This document shows positions 34,163 to 43,158 of a stretch of 64,000 nucleotides of DNA, piece after piece. This stretch comes from Pseudomonadota bacterium (GTDB taxonomy: Bacteria; Myxococcota_A; UBA9042; GCA-2863065). The notes beneath the pieces are model-generated. The model had not been told where the DNA came from and did no database searches. It was given only the letters and a program-made list of their open reading frames with translations. The DNA lies in the NCBI GenBank assembly GCA_005776725.1, contig SXOO01000240.1, positions 23,044-87,043 on the forward strand. Reading direction: 5' to 3'. Positions within the stretch are counted from its first letter, which is position 1, and each line of letters starts with the position of its first letter. Position numbers and translations under genes: made by a program.

Positions 34163-34990
34163 ATGCCCAATCGTTTCGGTTTTCCCGACCTCGGCTTTGG
34201 ACTCGGTCTTCGGCCCGAGCACTACGACCACCTCACGCGGTATTGGCCGCGCGTCGATTGGTTCGAGGTCATCAGCGAGAACTTCCTCGATACGGGTGGG
34301 CGTCCGCAGTACTTCCTCGACCTCGTCCGCGAGCGGTACCCCATCGTCTTGCACGGTGTGTCGCTCAATATCGGGTCCACCGACCCGCTGGACATGGTCT
34401 ACCTACGCAAGCTGAAGGCGCTCGCCGACCGAATCGGCACCCCATGGATGGGGGACCACGTCTGCTGGACCGGCGTGGGCGGCGTGAACGGGCACGACCT
34501 CTACCCCATCCCGTATAACGACGAAACGTTGGCCTACCTCGTCGAGCGCGTGCGTGCCGTCCAGGAGGTGCTGGAGCGCCCGCTGGTTCTGGAGAACCCC
34601 TCGACGTACGCCACGTTCGCCGCGTCCACGATGCACGAGGCCGACTTCATATGCCGGTTGGCGGAGTCCGCGGACGCCGCGCTGCTGCTCGACGTGAACA
34701 ACGTGCACGTCAGCTGCAAGAACCACGACCTCGATCCGCTCGACTACCTGTCGCGCATCCCGCTCGACCGCGTGGTTCAAGTTCACGTCGCAGGCCACAG
34801 CGACTACGGGGACTACTGCATCGACACCCACGATCACGTGGTCATCGACCCCGTCTGGGCGCTCTACGCAGAGGTGCAGCGGCGCGCCGGTCCCATCGCC
34901 ACGCTACTCGAGTGGGACGGCAAGATCCCCGAGCTGCCGGTGGCGCTGGCGGAGCTGGCCAAGTGCCGCGCATACCGGCCGCCCAGGTGA
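34163..34990 (+). CDS. MNIO (DUF692) peptide-modifying oxygenase
   Basis: A 275-aa TIM-barrel enzyme of the multinuclear non-haem iron-dependent oxidase family (UPF0276/DUF692; relatives MbnB, BufB, HvfB). The conserved metal-ligand segments are all present: His64 in LHGVSLN, Asp98-His99 in GDHVCW, Glu144-Asn145 in ENPSTY, Asp177/Asn179/Asn180 in LLLDVNNVHVS, His208 and His212 in VHVAGH, His223/His225 in DTHDHVV, and Glu250/Asp252 near the end. Family members use a di- or tri-iron centre and O2 to rewrite precursor cysteines. It follows the Cys-hexad precursor and its stop overlaps the DUF2063 gene start (GTGA), the partner that presents the peptide. Confidence 0.95.
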   Translation: MPNRFGFPDLGFGLGLRPEHYDHLTRYWPRVDWFEVISENFLDTGGRPQYFLDLVRERYPIVLHGVSLNIGSTDPLDMVYLRKLKALADRIGTPWMGDHVCWTGVGGVNGHDLYPIPYNDETLAYLVERVRAVQEVLERPLVLENPSTYATFAASTMHEADFICRLAESADAALLLDVNNVHVSCKNHDLDPLDYLSRIPLDRVVQVHVAGHSDYGDYCIDTHDHVVIDPVWALYAEVQRRAGPIATLLEWDGKIPELPVALAELAKCRAYRPPR

Positions 34991-35811
34991 GCGCCCTCAC
35001 GGCATTCCAACGCTGGATGCTCACCGCGGTCTCGCACCCGGACGGCCTCGACGCCGGCCTCGAGGCGGCCCGTGTCCACGCCGGCGGTAAGCGCCTCGAG
35101 GAGCTGGTCCATCCATCGGCTCGGGTTCCCGCGCACCGTCGCCTCGAGATCTACGCCGACATGTACTTTCGCCGGCTGGTCGACATCCTCCTCGAGGACT
35201 TCCCCGCCACGGCCCACGTCCTCGGCGATGCGGCCAACTCCACCTTCCGCGACTACCTCGTGGCCCACCCATCCACCTCTCGGCGGCTCGCTCCGCTGGG
35301 CCAACACCTCGGGGAGTGGCTGGCGAATCACCCGACGCTCGAGCGTCGTGGCGTCCTCGCAGACCTCGCGGCGTTCGAATACGCGTGGGAGGTGGCGTTC
35401 GATGGGCAGCCCGCCGCCCCGTTGTCGCCCGAGATGTTTGCCGCGATCCCGCTCGAGGCGTGGAGTGAGCTGCGACTCCCCGTGGTGCCCACCTTCCGCG
35501 TGCTATCCCTCGGCCACTCGGTTCACGAGTACGTGTTGGACGTCCGCGCGGGCCGTGAGTCCCAGCTGCCCGAGGCCGGCGAAGCTCAGGTGGCGATGTG
35601 GCGCGACGGCTACTTCGTCACCTGGGAGGCCCTGGGTGACGAGGCTCGCTGGGTGCTGGAGGCGCTGGCGGCCGGAGCCACCATCGGCGAGGCCCTCGAT
35701 CGCGCGCTGGATGCTGGGGCCGACTTCGATCTGCTGGCGGGGTCGCTGCAGGGTTGGTTCGAGCGCTGGACCTCATCCGGTTTGTTCGCCGCGCCCGATT
35801 CGCCGGCCTGA
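34987..35811 (+). CDS. DUF2063 (HvfC/BufC-like) RiPP partner protein
   Basis: A 274-aa protein. The N-terminal half is the DUF2063 domain (FQRWMLTAV...RLEIYADMYFRRLVDILLEDFPATAHVLG, then FRDYLVAHPSTSRRLAPLGQHLGEWLANHP). The C-terminal half (LRLPVVPTFRVLSLGHSVHEYVLDVRAG ... GYFVTWEALGDEARWVLEAL) resembles a winged-helix-type peptide-recognition domain as in BufC/MbnC. It would capture the precursor leader and deliver it to the MNIO enzyme. GTG 34987 overlaps the MNIO stop. No DoxX-like gene (HvfD/BufD) or transporter follows; the next gene is an unrelated kinase 55 bp on. Confidence 0.9.
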   Translation: MSALTAFQRWMLTAVSHPDGLDAGLEAARVHAGGKRLEELVHPSARVPAHRRLEIYADMYFRRLVDILLEDFPATAHVLGDAANSTFRDYLVAHPSTSRRLAPLGQHLGEWLANHPTLERRGVLADLAAFEYAWEVAFDGQPAAPLSPEMFAAIPLEAWSELRLPVVPTFRVLSLGHSVHEYVLDVRAGRESQLPEAGEAQVAMWRDGYFVTWEALGDEARWVLEALAAGATIGEALDRALDAGADFDLLAGSLQGWFERWTSSGLFAAPDSPA

Positions 35812-35866
35812 CCACACGGCCACGGTCGCGCCATTGGGATCGCGAGCAGGGCTGTCCCGCCGCTGA

Positions 35867-38350
35867 TTGGAGCCTACGGCTTGCACGGGCTCCTCACCGA
35901 GGCGATTATCGCCGACGGTGCCTTCCTCAGATCCCACTTCGCGGCCGCGCGACCCCACCCAGCCGGGACTCGACGAGCAGCAGCCGAGTCAATCGAGCTA
36001 TCTCGGCGCGATCATCGATGGTCGCTACAAGATCAGGCGCCTCGTCGGCCGCGGCGGTATGGGAACCGTCTACGAGGTCGAGCAGGTCCACCTTCAGAAG
36101 GTGATGGCCATGAAGTTGCTGCACGAGGACATGGTCCTCCGCAAGCAGCTGATTAGCCGCTTCACGCGTGAAGCGCGGGCCGTGAGCCGCCTCTCCAACC
36201 CGCACACGGTCCGAGTATTCGACTTCGGGCGCGCTGACGCACTGTTCTACTTGGTGATGGAGGTCCTCGACGGCGAAGACCTCGAGGTGATCCTCTCTCG
36301 CGCCGGGGCTCTCCCCTGGCGGCGCGCCCTCAAGATCCTCGACCAGGTCTGCCAGTCGCTGGATGAGGCGCACGCCGTGGGCATCGTGCACCGGGACCTC
36401 AAGCCCGAGAACATCATGATCCTGCGCCACCCGCCCGGGCAGGACTACGTCAAGGTCCTCGACTTCGGCCTGGCGAAGATTCAGAACGCCGAGGACGTCT
36501 TCTCGGTCCACAGCCATCGCGATCTCTTCGGGACGCCGTTCTACATGGCTCCCGAGCAGATCCGCGCTGAAGGAGTGGACCACCGCGCCGACGTCTACGC
36601 ACTCGGCTGCCTGCTCTATCGAATGCTTACGAACCAGCACGTCTACGACGCGCCGTACGCGTTCGACGTGCTTCGCCAGCACCTCACTGCGCCCATCCCG
36701 TCGGCCTGCCGGATGCGACCCCACGCGCAGATCCCGGCCCGAGTCGACCGCATGATCTTCCGGGCGCTCGCGAAGCGTCCGGAGAACCGGTTCCAGTCGG
36801 CGGCTCAGCTGCGTGACGAGGTGCTCGCGTGCCTCGAGGATCCGGATGGCGAGTCCTTCGCGCTGCCGGTCATCCGCGAGCCCGAAGCGCCCGCCGAGAT
36901 CGATTCCGAGCTCGCGAAGCGCTTGCGCGCCTTCGACAGCGCTTCCTCCGACGCCGACGCGCGAATGCACGAGGGCCCGCGCCCGCCCGCGTTGCCGCTC
37001 GACGCGCCCCCGCGGCCGTTGGTGCCTTTCGATGCCCACCGGTTGTCCGACATCCTGGTGGTGGACCCCTACAGCGAGGAGGCTCGCTTCGCCGAGCAGA
37101 TCAAGCGGCAACGGAAGCTCCGGCTGATCGCCTTGATCCTCGGGTCCACTGCAGTGGTCATGGTCGGGTGGGCCGTGGCGCGGTGGGCCAGCGGCGGGGT
37201 GCCGAAGGGCCGCGAAGCGGAGCCCAACGACAGCGGCAACAAGGCTGGCGTCCTCGAGCCCGGGGTGCCAATGGAGGGGGCGCTCGGCAAGCGCCTCTCC
37301 ACCTTCGAGTCCGATCGCGACGTGTACCGCCTCCGATCGCCGAAGGGCACCAGCTACGTCGACTTCGAGCTGTCGGCCGTGCCCGAGCTGAACCTTGCGC
37401 TCGACATCTCGGGCCCCGACGGGACCCTGCTGCAGACCGTGGATTACGACGGAATCGGGGCCGGTGAGGCGCTGCGCCGGTTCCGGCTCAGCGGCGACGA
37501 CCTGCTCGTGACCGTGCGCGAGTCCAAGGCGGGTGAGGCCGAGCCGACCGAGAAGCCCGATGTGCCCTACGCCCTCACGGCCACGATGTACGACACGTTG
37601 CCCGCCCCGGGCGAGATCGAGCCCAATGACGAGACGCGCTCCGCCAGCCCGCTCGCCACGGGCGACAAGGCTGTAGGCGCCCTCGACGGTGTCCGCGACG
37701 TGGACCTCTACCGCCTGGAGGTCCCGGAGGGCTCGGCCTCGAAGCGCCGGTGGCAGCTCGGGTTCACAACCCGGGACGCAGCAGCGGCGCGGCTCACCCT
37801 CGCTCGGCTGGATGGCGACAGCGCCAGTGTCTTGTTCTCGGTGGACGGGCGTCCGGGCAACGTCAGCGGGACCTTCGAGGAGGAGTCAGCAGCCCGCGGA
37901 GCGTATCTCCTGTCAGTGACCCACACGGGTCGCGGCAGCGGGAACGCAGCCTATGAACTTACGGCTGACCTCGTCGACGCCCGTCTCCTCTTGCCCCGGG
38001 AGCCCGACGACGACCTGTCGAACGCCGCAGCCGTCTCTGTCGGCCAACAGGTCCACGGGGTCCTCGAGCGTCCCGGTGACCGCGACTTCTTCACCGTCAC
38101 CATGGCAGACCCCGCCCGTCGTGTGCTGGAGGTCGTGATTGATCCCGCCTCTCGGGACCGGGTCCGGGTCGAGCTCTCGGACTCGAGTCGAGCTCTCGTG
38201 AGGTCCTGGCCGGCGGCCACCGGCACCGACCGCAGCCCCACCTTCCAGGGGCAAGGCGACGTCTACACCGTCGTCATGAGCGGCCGTTCGCCAACGGACA
38301 CCGGGGCCTACTCGTTCCGCTTGCGTCAGCTGGCGACCGTGCCTCAGTAG
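35867..38350 (+). CDS. Ser/Thr protein kinase with three PPC-like extracellular repeats
   Basis: An 827-aa Hanks-type kinase. The kinase domain (~50-325) has the Gly loop GRGGMGTVY, the catalytic Lys (MAMKLL), HRDLKPEN (~175), DFG (~199) and APEQ (~228), all intact. A single membrane helix (about 415-438) leads to an outer part with three repeated units, each opening with an acidic E-P-N/D-D motif (AEPNDSGNKAGVLEPG, IEPNDETRSASPLATG, REPDDDLSNAAAVSVG) followed by DRDVYRL, DVDLYRL or DRDFFTV. This is the pattern of bacterial pre-peptidase C-terminal (PPC) domains. It therefore looks like a transmembrane receptor kinase whose sensor is a PPC array. The start is uncertain: TTG 35867 is the longest option and lacks a ribosome-binding site; GTG 35918 is possible. 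Confidence 0.9.
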   Translation: MEPTACTGSSPRRLSPTVPSSDPTSRPRDPTQPGLDEQQPSQSSYLGAIIDGRYKIRRLVGRGGMGTVYEVEQVHLQKVMAMKLLHEDMVLRKQLISRFTREARAVSRLSNPHTVRVFDFGRADALFYLVMEVLDGEDLEVILSRAGALPWRRALKILDQVCQSLDEAHAVGIVHRDLKPENIMILRHPPGQDYVKVLDFGLAKIQNAEDVFSVHSHRDLFGTPFYMAPEQIRAEGVDHRADVYALGCLLYRMLTNQHVYDAPYAFDVLRQHLTAPIPSACRMRPHAQIPARVDRMIFRALAKRPENRFQSAAQLRDEVLACLEDPDGESFALPVIREPEAPAEIDSELAKRLRAFDSASSDADARMHEGPRPPALPLDAPPRPLVPFDAHRLSDILVVDPYSEEARFAEQIKRQRKLRLIALILGSTAVVMVGWAVARWASGGVPKGREAEPNDSGNKAGVLEPGVPMEGALGKRLSTFESDRDVYRLRSPKGTSYVDFELSAVPELNLALDISGPDGTLLQTVDYDGIGAGEALRRFRLSGDDLLVTVRESKAGEAEPTEKPDVPYALTATMYDTLPAPGEIEPNDETRSASPLATGDKAVGALDGVRDVDLYRLEVPEGSASKRRWQLGFTTRDAAAARLTLARLDGDSASVLFSVDGRPGNVSGTFEEESAARGAYLLSVTHTGRGSGNAAYELTADLVDARLLLPREPDDDLSNAAAVSVGQQVHGVLERPGDRDFFTVTMADPARRVLEVVIDPASRDRVRVELSDSSRALVRSWPAATGTDRSPTFQGQGDVYTVVMSGRSPTDTGAYSFRLRQLATVPQ

Positions 38351-38479
38351 GCGCGATCGGGCCTGCCCTGGCGCCTTCCGGAGCGGATCCGGATCTGTGG
38401 AAAAGTTGAAGAACCCCCCCCGGGCTTCTAGACTGCCGTGGCCGGTCCTCGAGGTTCTGAGGTCCGCCAAGAGCCAACC

Positions 38480-39094
38480 ATGGTGTTCTCGTTACTCGCG
38501 CTCGGTCTCTTTGTCTCCACCTCCGATTGTCCGGACTCCGTGCCTGCACAGGGTCGGTGCGAGGGCGAGCGGCGCGTGCTCTGGTGCGAAGAGGGAGTCT
38601 CCAAGAGCTTCGATTGCCCGGCCGGCACGGCTTGCGCGTGGAGCGCCGCCATCACCGCGTTCGACTGCGTCACCGTCACCTGCCTCAAGGACCTCGATGC
38701 GGACGGCGACTCCGACCCGGTGCCCGAGACCGGCCTCTGCGCCGGCGACCGCGTCCTCTGGTGCGACAAAGGTGAGGTCCGTGAGCTGACCTGCCTTCCC
38801 GGGGTGAGCTGCGGCTGGAACCCCGAGATGGAGGGTTACGACTGCGTTCCGGCCAGCGGCGGCGCGCCCGACACCGGCACCGAAGAAACGACGCCCGCCG
38901 CGCCAGCGGACGCCTCAGGGCAACTTCCCGGCGGTAGCGGTGTACTTCCCGTGACCGACGACGTGCTCAGCGCAGCCGATACCGGCGCGAAGAACGAAGT
39001 GGCGGGCGGCGGCGGGTGTGCTACGGGCACCCACCCCGGCGGCGCGGGTCTCCTGCTCCTCGCGCTCGTGGCCGTCCGAGGGCTCAAGCGCTAA
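38480..39094 (+). CDS. Secreted Cys-rich protein with MYXO-CTERM-like tail
   Basis: A 204-aa exported protein. ATG 38480 opens a short signal sequence (MVFSLLALGLFVS). Two homologous Cys units follow (CEGERRVLWCEEGVSKSFDCPAGTACAW and CAGDRVLWCDKGEVRELTCLPGVSCGW), evidence of an internal duplication. A Pro/Ala/Thr linker leads to a C-terminal GGGGCATG, a hydrophobic helix (AGLLLLALVAV) and RGLKR. That end is the MYXO-CTERM sorting signal layout (Gly-rich, single Cys, helix, basic tail) used in Myxococcota for anchoring. Function unknown. Confidence 0.8.
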   Translation: MVFSLLALGLFVSTSDCPDSVPAQGRCEGERRVLWCEEGVSKSFDCPAGTACAWSAAITAFDCVTVTCLKDLDADGDSDPVPETGLCAGDRVLWCDKGEVRELTCLPGVSCGWNPEMEGYDCVPASGGAPDTGTEETTPAAPADASGQLPGGSGVLPVTDDVLSAADTGAKNEVAGGGGCATGTHPGGAGLLLLALVAVRGLKR

Positions 39095-39103
39095 GCTCTC
39101 GGC

Positions 39104-39721
39104 GTGTTCTTCGCCCTCGCAACTGCACTCCTGCTAGGCCAGCTGCCCAACCCACTCGCGGTCTACACTCGCGACGGTGCGGAGCACCTCGTGCGCTTCA
39201 AGGGGCGTGTGGCCGTGTTCGCCCCCAGCGAACGCCCAAACGTCCCGGCCCAGGGCGGAGACTTCGAGGCGGACGAACGGGGACGTTTCGTGCGAGCAAC
39301 GGATCGAGGGGGCTGCGACGGGGCCGTTCCCGAGATAATCCGCAGCGAGCTGCGGCTCGCGCCCGGGGCGCTCGAGCTCGTCCACACGCTGGTCGCGAGG
39401 CCCTGCCGTGGAAACGAGCGTGTTCTGGGGAGCCGGGTGCAGCGCTTCTCCTACGAGCGACCAGCGCCAGGGCTGTGCGCCACCTCGCTCACCCTCTACG
39501 AGCGCGGCGGCCAACGGCTCACTCTGATCGACGCATGCGACGACACGGTGCACCTCGTGAGCGGGGAAGACCGGTGGATCGTCTCGGGCCGACAGGGCCG
39601 TTACGCGGGGGTGCCTCCTACGCTCAAGGTTCAGGGCAAAGCGGGCGCACCGAAGGTGCGTGTTCGCGGCGCCGGTCTGGACGGCGTGTGGATGCTGGTC
39701 AGTTCGCCAGGAGCTCCGTGA
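39104..39721 (+). CDS. Hypothetical secreted protein
   Basis: A 205-aa protein starting at GTG 39104, with a short hydrophobic N-terminus (FFALATALLLGQL) that looks like a signal peptide. The rest is beta-rich with four or five cysteines (GGCDGAVPE, RPCRGNE, GLCATSLTLYE, DACDDTVHLVSGEDRW). Codon third positions support coding. No family recognised. It lies 9 bp after the MYXO-CTERM gene and probably shares its transcript. Its last 23 bp overlap the convergent GH15-like gene. Confidence 0.7.
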   Translation: MFFALATALLLGQLPNPLAVYTRDGAEHLVRFKGRVAVFAPSERPNVPAQGGDFEADERGRFVRATDRGGCDGAVPEIIRSELRLAPGALELVHTLVARPCRGNERVLGSRVQRFSYERPAPGLCATSLTLYERGGQRLTLIDACDDTVHLVSGEDRWIVSGRQGRYAGVPPTLKVQGKAGAPKVRVRGAGLDGVWMLVSSPGAP

Positions 39722-42209
39722 GCGCCAGTACGTAAGCGCCCGCGCCGAAACCCACCATCGGCCACGCGCCCTGGGCGAGACCGCCGGGATCGCCGAGAGC
39801 GTCCTCGGTGCCGGGCTCCCAGACACCGTCCGAGAGAAGCTCCGGGATCACGCCAGCGTTGGCTGAGCCCACCGCGGTGATCCAGTCGAGGAGGGTTCGG
39901 GCACGTCCGTGTTGGCCCATCCGGTGGAGGGCGCTGGCCACGCGGAGGTCGATGAACACCCACTCCTGCCGATCGTACCAGGTCGGGTCGTCGTTTCGTT
40001 TGTAGCCGGGGCTGTGCGCGCCCACGCGCAGCGAAGCCTCGAGGGCGTCGGCCGTGCCGAAGGCCTCCACGGCGCCCGGCGGCACAACTCCCAGGTTGAC
40101 CGCCTCGAGGGCGGCCGCGTCGAGGTAATACGTCTCGAAAGGCAGCTCCTCCACGTTGCCCGCCAGGGCCGGGTGGAGCGCGCCCGGCGGCGCCTTGTGG
40201 AGGGTGCGTAGTCCCAGGCGGAGCTGTTCGGCGAAAGCCCCGTACGCGGCGGCCCGCGCGTCGTCGCCCCGCAGCTCAGCCATCGCCGCGACCCTGGCAA
40301 GGCCCGCTGCCGCTACGAGGCTCGAGTACGCGTGGCGCTTTCGGGTCTCTGGCTCGGGGCACTGTCCGTGCGGACAGAAGTGGCGCTCCCAGATCGACGA
40401 GTCGGGCAGGAGGAGCACGCCGGTACCGGCCGGTGTTCCGAGCTGGATAAGGATGTCAGCGACGCGCTCGGTGGCGAATGCCCAGTGGGCGTCTCCCGCC
40501 GTGAGGTCTTGCTCTGCGACTGCGGCGAAGCCCACGAGGAAGAGTCCCAGATTGTCGAATTCCAGGTTCGGCCCCGCAGCGTTCGAGTCGCTCTCCTCGA
40601 CGCCGTCGCCGAAGTACCGTGCGAGGCTCAGCCCGAGCTCCCCGTCGATCGCGCGGCCGAGCCCCCAAACGCCCGGGCTCTTGTCCGTGCTCTCGATGAA
40701 GCGGCGCTGGTAGTACGGCTCTGCGCCGTCCTGGCGAACGAGCGCCCCGGCGAGGAAGTCGAGGCCGGCGCGCGCCTCAGGCGTGTGGCCGGAGCGGAGC
40801 AGCGCCAGCATCGCGTAGACCTGATCCCGGACCCAGGTGATGTGCCACTGCCCGGGCGGAAGGCTGGCCAGGAGCTGACCCGCGCACCGGGCGCTCGGAC
40901 ACGCATCCAAGGCGGTGACTTGCCCCATCCGCAGCTGAGCGGTCGCCGTTCGGAAGAGGGCGGCCTCGGCAGGCGTGGCCCCGGGCAACGCAGGCTCGAC
41001 CGCGTGCCAGGCGTCCCAGCCGGCACGCTCGGCCTCCAGCCACGCTGCGGGAGAGGCCTCGAGCGGCGGGTCGTCGAACGTCTTGCCGAGGCGGGCGACG
41101 GCCCCGAACCAGCGCGAGCCCATGGACTCGATGGGGCCCAGGCGGCGCTCTAGGCCCACGGCGATGTCGCCTGGGTTCACGGTCTCGACTGAGTCTCCGA
41201 GCGGTGCGCGCGACTGCATCAGCGTGAACGGATTGTTCGCGCCGCCGCCGTTGTCCGCCGTGACGAACAGGTCGCCGTCACCGAAGGCCTCGTACAGCAC
41301 GGTGTTACCGCTGCGAGTCTCGATGAGGCGCTTGGTGCCTGGCTCGGTCGCCGCCAACTCCCCATCGAAGCTCCCCTTCCCTCCGAGGTGGAGGTTCCAG
41401 AGCGCGTGGACGCTCACAGGGACGGCGCTGGCCCCGACGTTCTCCACGCGGACCAGGAGCACGGCGGCCCGCTCTGCCTGCGCCAGCGGCGCGAAGACCC
41501 ACGTAGTGAAGCGCAGCGTGCCTACGGTCTGGACGAGCCGGATCAGCCCCGTCCCGCTCTCGTACTCGGCGCTGTCGGGCGGCACGGCGTCGAGCCAGCC
41601 GCCGGCCTCCGAGGCTGTCGCGAGCGCGCCCGAGCGCCACCCGACGTACGCGTCGAACGCGAGTTGCCGGGTTGGTGTGTCGCCGTCCACCGCCTTGTAG
41701 GGGTGCTCGTAGAGGCCCGTGAGGCGCGCCGGGGCCGTGTCCATCACCAGCGCCACGCCGCCGTTGGCGGACGTGAGGCGGCTCAAGCTCCGGACTGCGG
41801 GAAATGCCTGGTGGGCCGTGGTGTCGACCAGCGCGGCGCAGAAGGCGCAGCGGGGATCGTCGAGGCCCAGGTCGCAGGCCTCGCCCGGGTCCAACACGGC
41901 GTTTCCGCAAAGCTCCGGGCCGGCGTCCGCGGACCCCGTCGCGTCGTCCGCAGCGTCGACCGCCACTGACAGGTCGGGACTCGGCTGGCCTACGTCGTCC
42001 CACGGGGCGTCGACGTCTGCGAGGGGGGTGTCCTCCCCATCCACGAGGTCTGGGAGCGTCGGGAGCTCGGGCGGGCTCGGGAGCTCGGGCCGCGACGCAT
42101 CGGGCGGCTCTGAATCGCGCGGCGCGGAGACGGCCGGGGAGGACTCGGCGCCGGCGCACGAAGCCACGAATGCCAAGACGAGCGCGACCTTGCGTACCTT
42201 TGCCAACAT
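39699..42209 (-). CDS. Lipoprotein with GH15-like (glucoamylase-fold) domain
   Basis: An 836-aa lipoprotein. ATG 42209 begins the signal peptide, with lipobox VASC (Cys18). A long Pro/Asp/Ser/Glu linker (~20-125) leads to CGNAVLDPGEACDLG, a form of the CGxGxxxxGExCD motif common in Myxococcota surface proteins. A beta-sandwich region (~180-400) precedes an alpha/alpha-barrel that matches GH15/glucodextranase proteins. It includes WHITWVRDQVYAMLALL (~456), LEFDNLGLFLVGFAA, KRHAYSSLVAAAGLARVA and WYDRQEWVFIDLRVASALHRMG. Alpha-glucan or oligosaccharide hydrolysis at the cell surface is likely, but the catalytic Glu pair was not fixed by eye. The start has only a weak ribosome-binding site; an upstream extension is less likely because it would bury the signal peptide. 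Confidence 0.8.
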   Translation of the reverse strand: MLAKVRKVALVLAFVASCAGAESSPAVSAPRDSEPPDASRPELPSPPELPTLPDLVDGEDTPLADVDAPWDDVGQPSPDLSVAVDAADDATGSADAGPELCGNAVLDPGEACDLGLDDPRCAFCAALVDTTAHQAFPAVRSLSRLTSANGGVALVMDTAPARLTGLYEHPYKAVDGDTPTRQLAFDAYVGWRSGALATASEAGGWLDAVPPDSAEYESGTGLIRLVQTVGTLRFTTWVFAPLAQAERAAVLLVRVENVGASAVPVSVHALWNLHLGGKGSFDGELAATEPGTKRLIETRSGNTVLYEAFGDGDLFVTADNGGGANNPFTLMQSRAPLGDSVETVNPGDIAVGLERRLGPIESMGSRWFGAVARLGKTFDDPPLEASPAAWLEAERAGWDAWHAVEPALPGATPAEAALFRTATAQLRMGQVTALDACPSARCAGQLLASLPPGQWHITWVRDQVYAMLALLRSGHTPEARAGLDFLAGALVRQDGAEPYYQRRFIESTDKSPGVWGLGRAIDGELGLSLARYFGDGVEESDSNAAGPNLEFDNLGLFLVGFAAVAEQDLTAGDAHWAFATERVADILIQLGTPAGTGVLLLPDSSIWERHFCPHGQCPEPETRKRHAYSSLVAAAGLARVAAMAELRGDDARAAAYGAFAEQLRLGLRTLHKAPPGALHPALAGNVEELPFETYYLDAAALEAVNLGVVPPGAVEAFGTADALEASLRVGAHSPGYKRNDDPTWYDRQEWVFIDLRVASALHRMGQHGRARTLLDWITAVGSANAGVIPELLSDGVWEPGTEDALGDPGGLAQGAWPMVGFGAGAYVLALTELLAN

Positions 42210-42312
42210 TGACAGCGCCGCGAAGGCGGACCTACAGTAACGCCACCGTGGGAGCCAGGGTCCGCCGGTGCGGCCGGAGACCATCAGACGTTCGTTGCCC
42301 GAGGAAGTTGTC

Positions 42313-43158
42313 ATGGAGCCTGCCCGTTTGATGACCACTGGCGAGTCCGGAGATCTGGGCCCGAGGCCTCTCGCGCAAGAACCGATCGCCTATCCGGAAG
42401 AGGATATCCGCGGCATTCCGCGTGATGTCATCATCGAGCAGTACGTCCCACTCGCCAAGATGGTGGCGGCCAAGATCGCCGCACGTCTCCCCAGCAGCGT
42501 GGAGCGCAACGACCTCATCTCCGCGGGCGTCATCGGGCTCATCGACGCCATCGACAAGTACGACCACTCGAAGAGCAATAACTTCCGGAAGTACGCCGAG
42601 ATCCGGATCCGAGGCGCGATCCTGGACGAGCTCCGGTCCATGGACTGGGTGTCTCGCACCGTGCGGCGTCAGAGCGCGAAGCTCGACGGAACCCAGCGAC
42701 GCCTGCGCCGCGAGCTCGGACGGGAGGCCACCGAGGAGGAGTTGGCGAAGGAGCTGGGTGTGGGGCTGGAGGAGTACCACCGCCTCCTGCACAAGCTTCA
42801 GCCGGTGCTGCTGCTCTCGTTCGAAGACCTCGGGGTCAACGACGAGGGCGAGCGGCGCTCACTCACGCAATACCTTCGGGACCCGAAGGCGATCGACCCC
42901 GGCGTTGCGGTCCACTTCCGCAAGCTGCGTCAGGTCGTCGGCGAGCAGGTGGAGAACCTGCCCGAGAAGCAGCGCATCGTCATCACGTTGTATTACTTCG
43001 ACAGCCTCAACCTGAAAGAGATCGGGAAGGTGCTCGACGTCACCGAGTCCCGCGTCTCTCAGCTGCACGCCCAGGCGATAAAGACGCTGAAGCTCAAGAT
43101 CAGGCGCGCTTTCACGAAGCAGCGCACCCAGGCCGGTCAGCCCTCGGATTCGGAATAG
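42313..43158 (+). CDS. FliA/WhiG-type RNA polymerase sigma factor
   Basis: A 281-aa group 3 sigma factor. Region 2 has ERNDLISAGVIGLIDAIDKYDHSKSNNFRKYAEIRIRGAILDELRSMDWVSRTVR, the hallmark of the FliA/WhiG family. Region 3 (ATEEELAKELGVGLEEYHRLL) and region 4 (LPEKQRIVITLYYFDSLNLKEIGKVLDVTESRVSQLHAQAIKTLK) are complete. ATG 42313 has GAGGAAG at good spacing. No flagellar gene or FlgM anti-sigma lies nearby, so in this organism it may control motility, development or surface functions instead. It is divergent from the GH15-like gene and 51 bp before an LEA2-like lipoprotein gene. Confidence 0.93.
   Translation: MEPARLMTTGESGDLGPRPLAQEPIAYPEEDIRGIPRDVIIEQYVPLAKMVAAKIAARLPSSVERNDLISAGVIGLIDAIDKYDHSKSNNFRKYAEIRIRGAILDELRSMDWVSRTVRRQSAKLDGTQRRLRRELGREATEEELAKELGVGLEEYHRLLHKLQPVLLLSFEDLGVNDEGERRSLTQYLRDPKAIDPGVAVHFRKLRQVVGEQVENLPEKQRIVITLYYFDSLNLKEIGKVLDVTESRVSQLHAQAIKTLKLKIRRAFTKQRTQAGQPSDSE

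Noticed and set aside
33837..34415. Overlapping long frames on both strands across the Cys-hexad gene
   Set aside because: The 18-bp repeat opens all frames artificially. Only the 33827-34102 frame has a ribosome-binding site, a leader and a partner operon.
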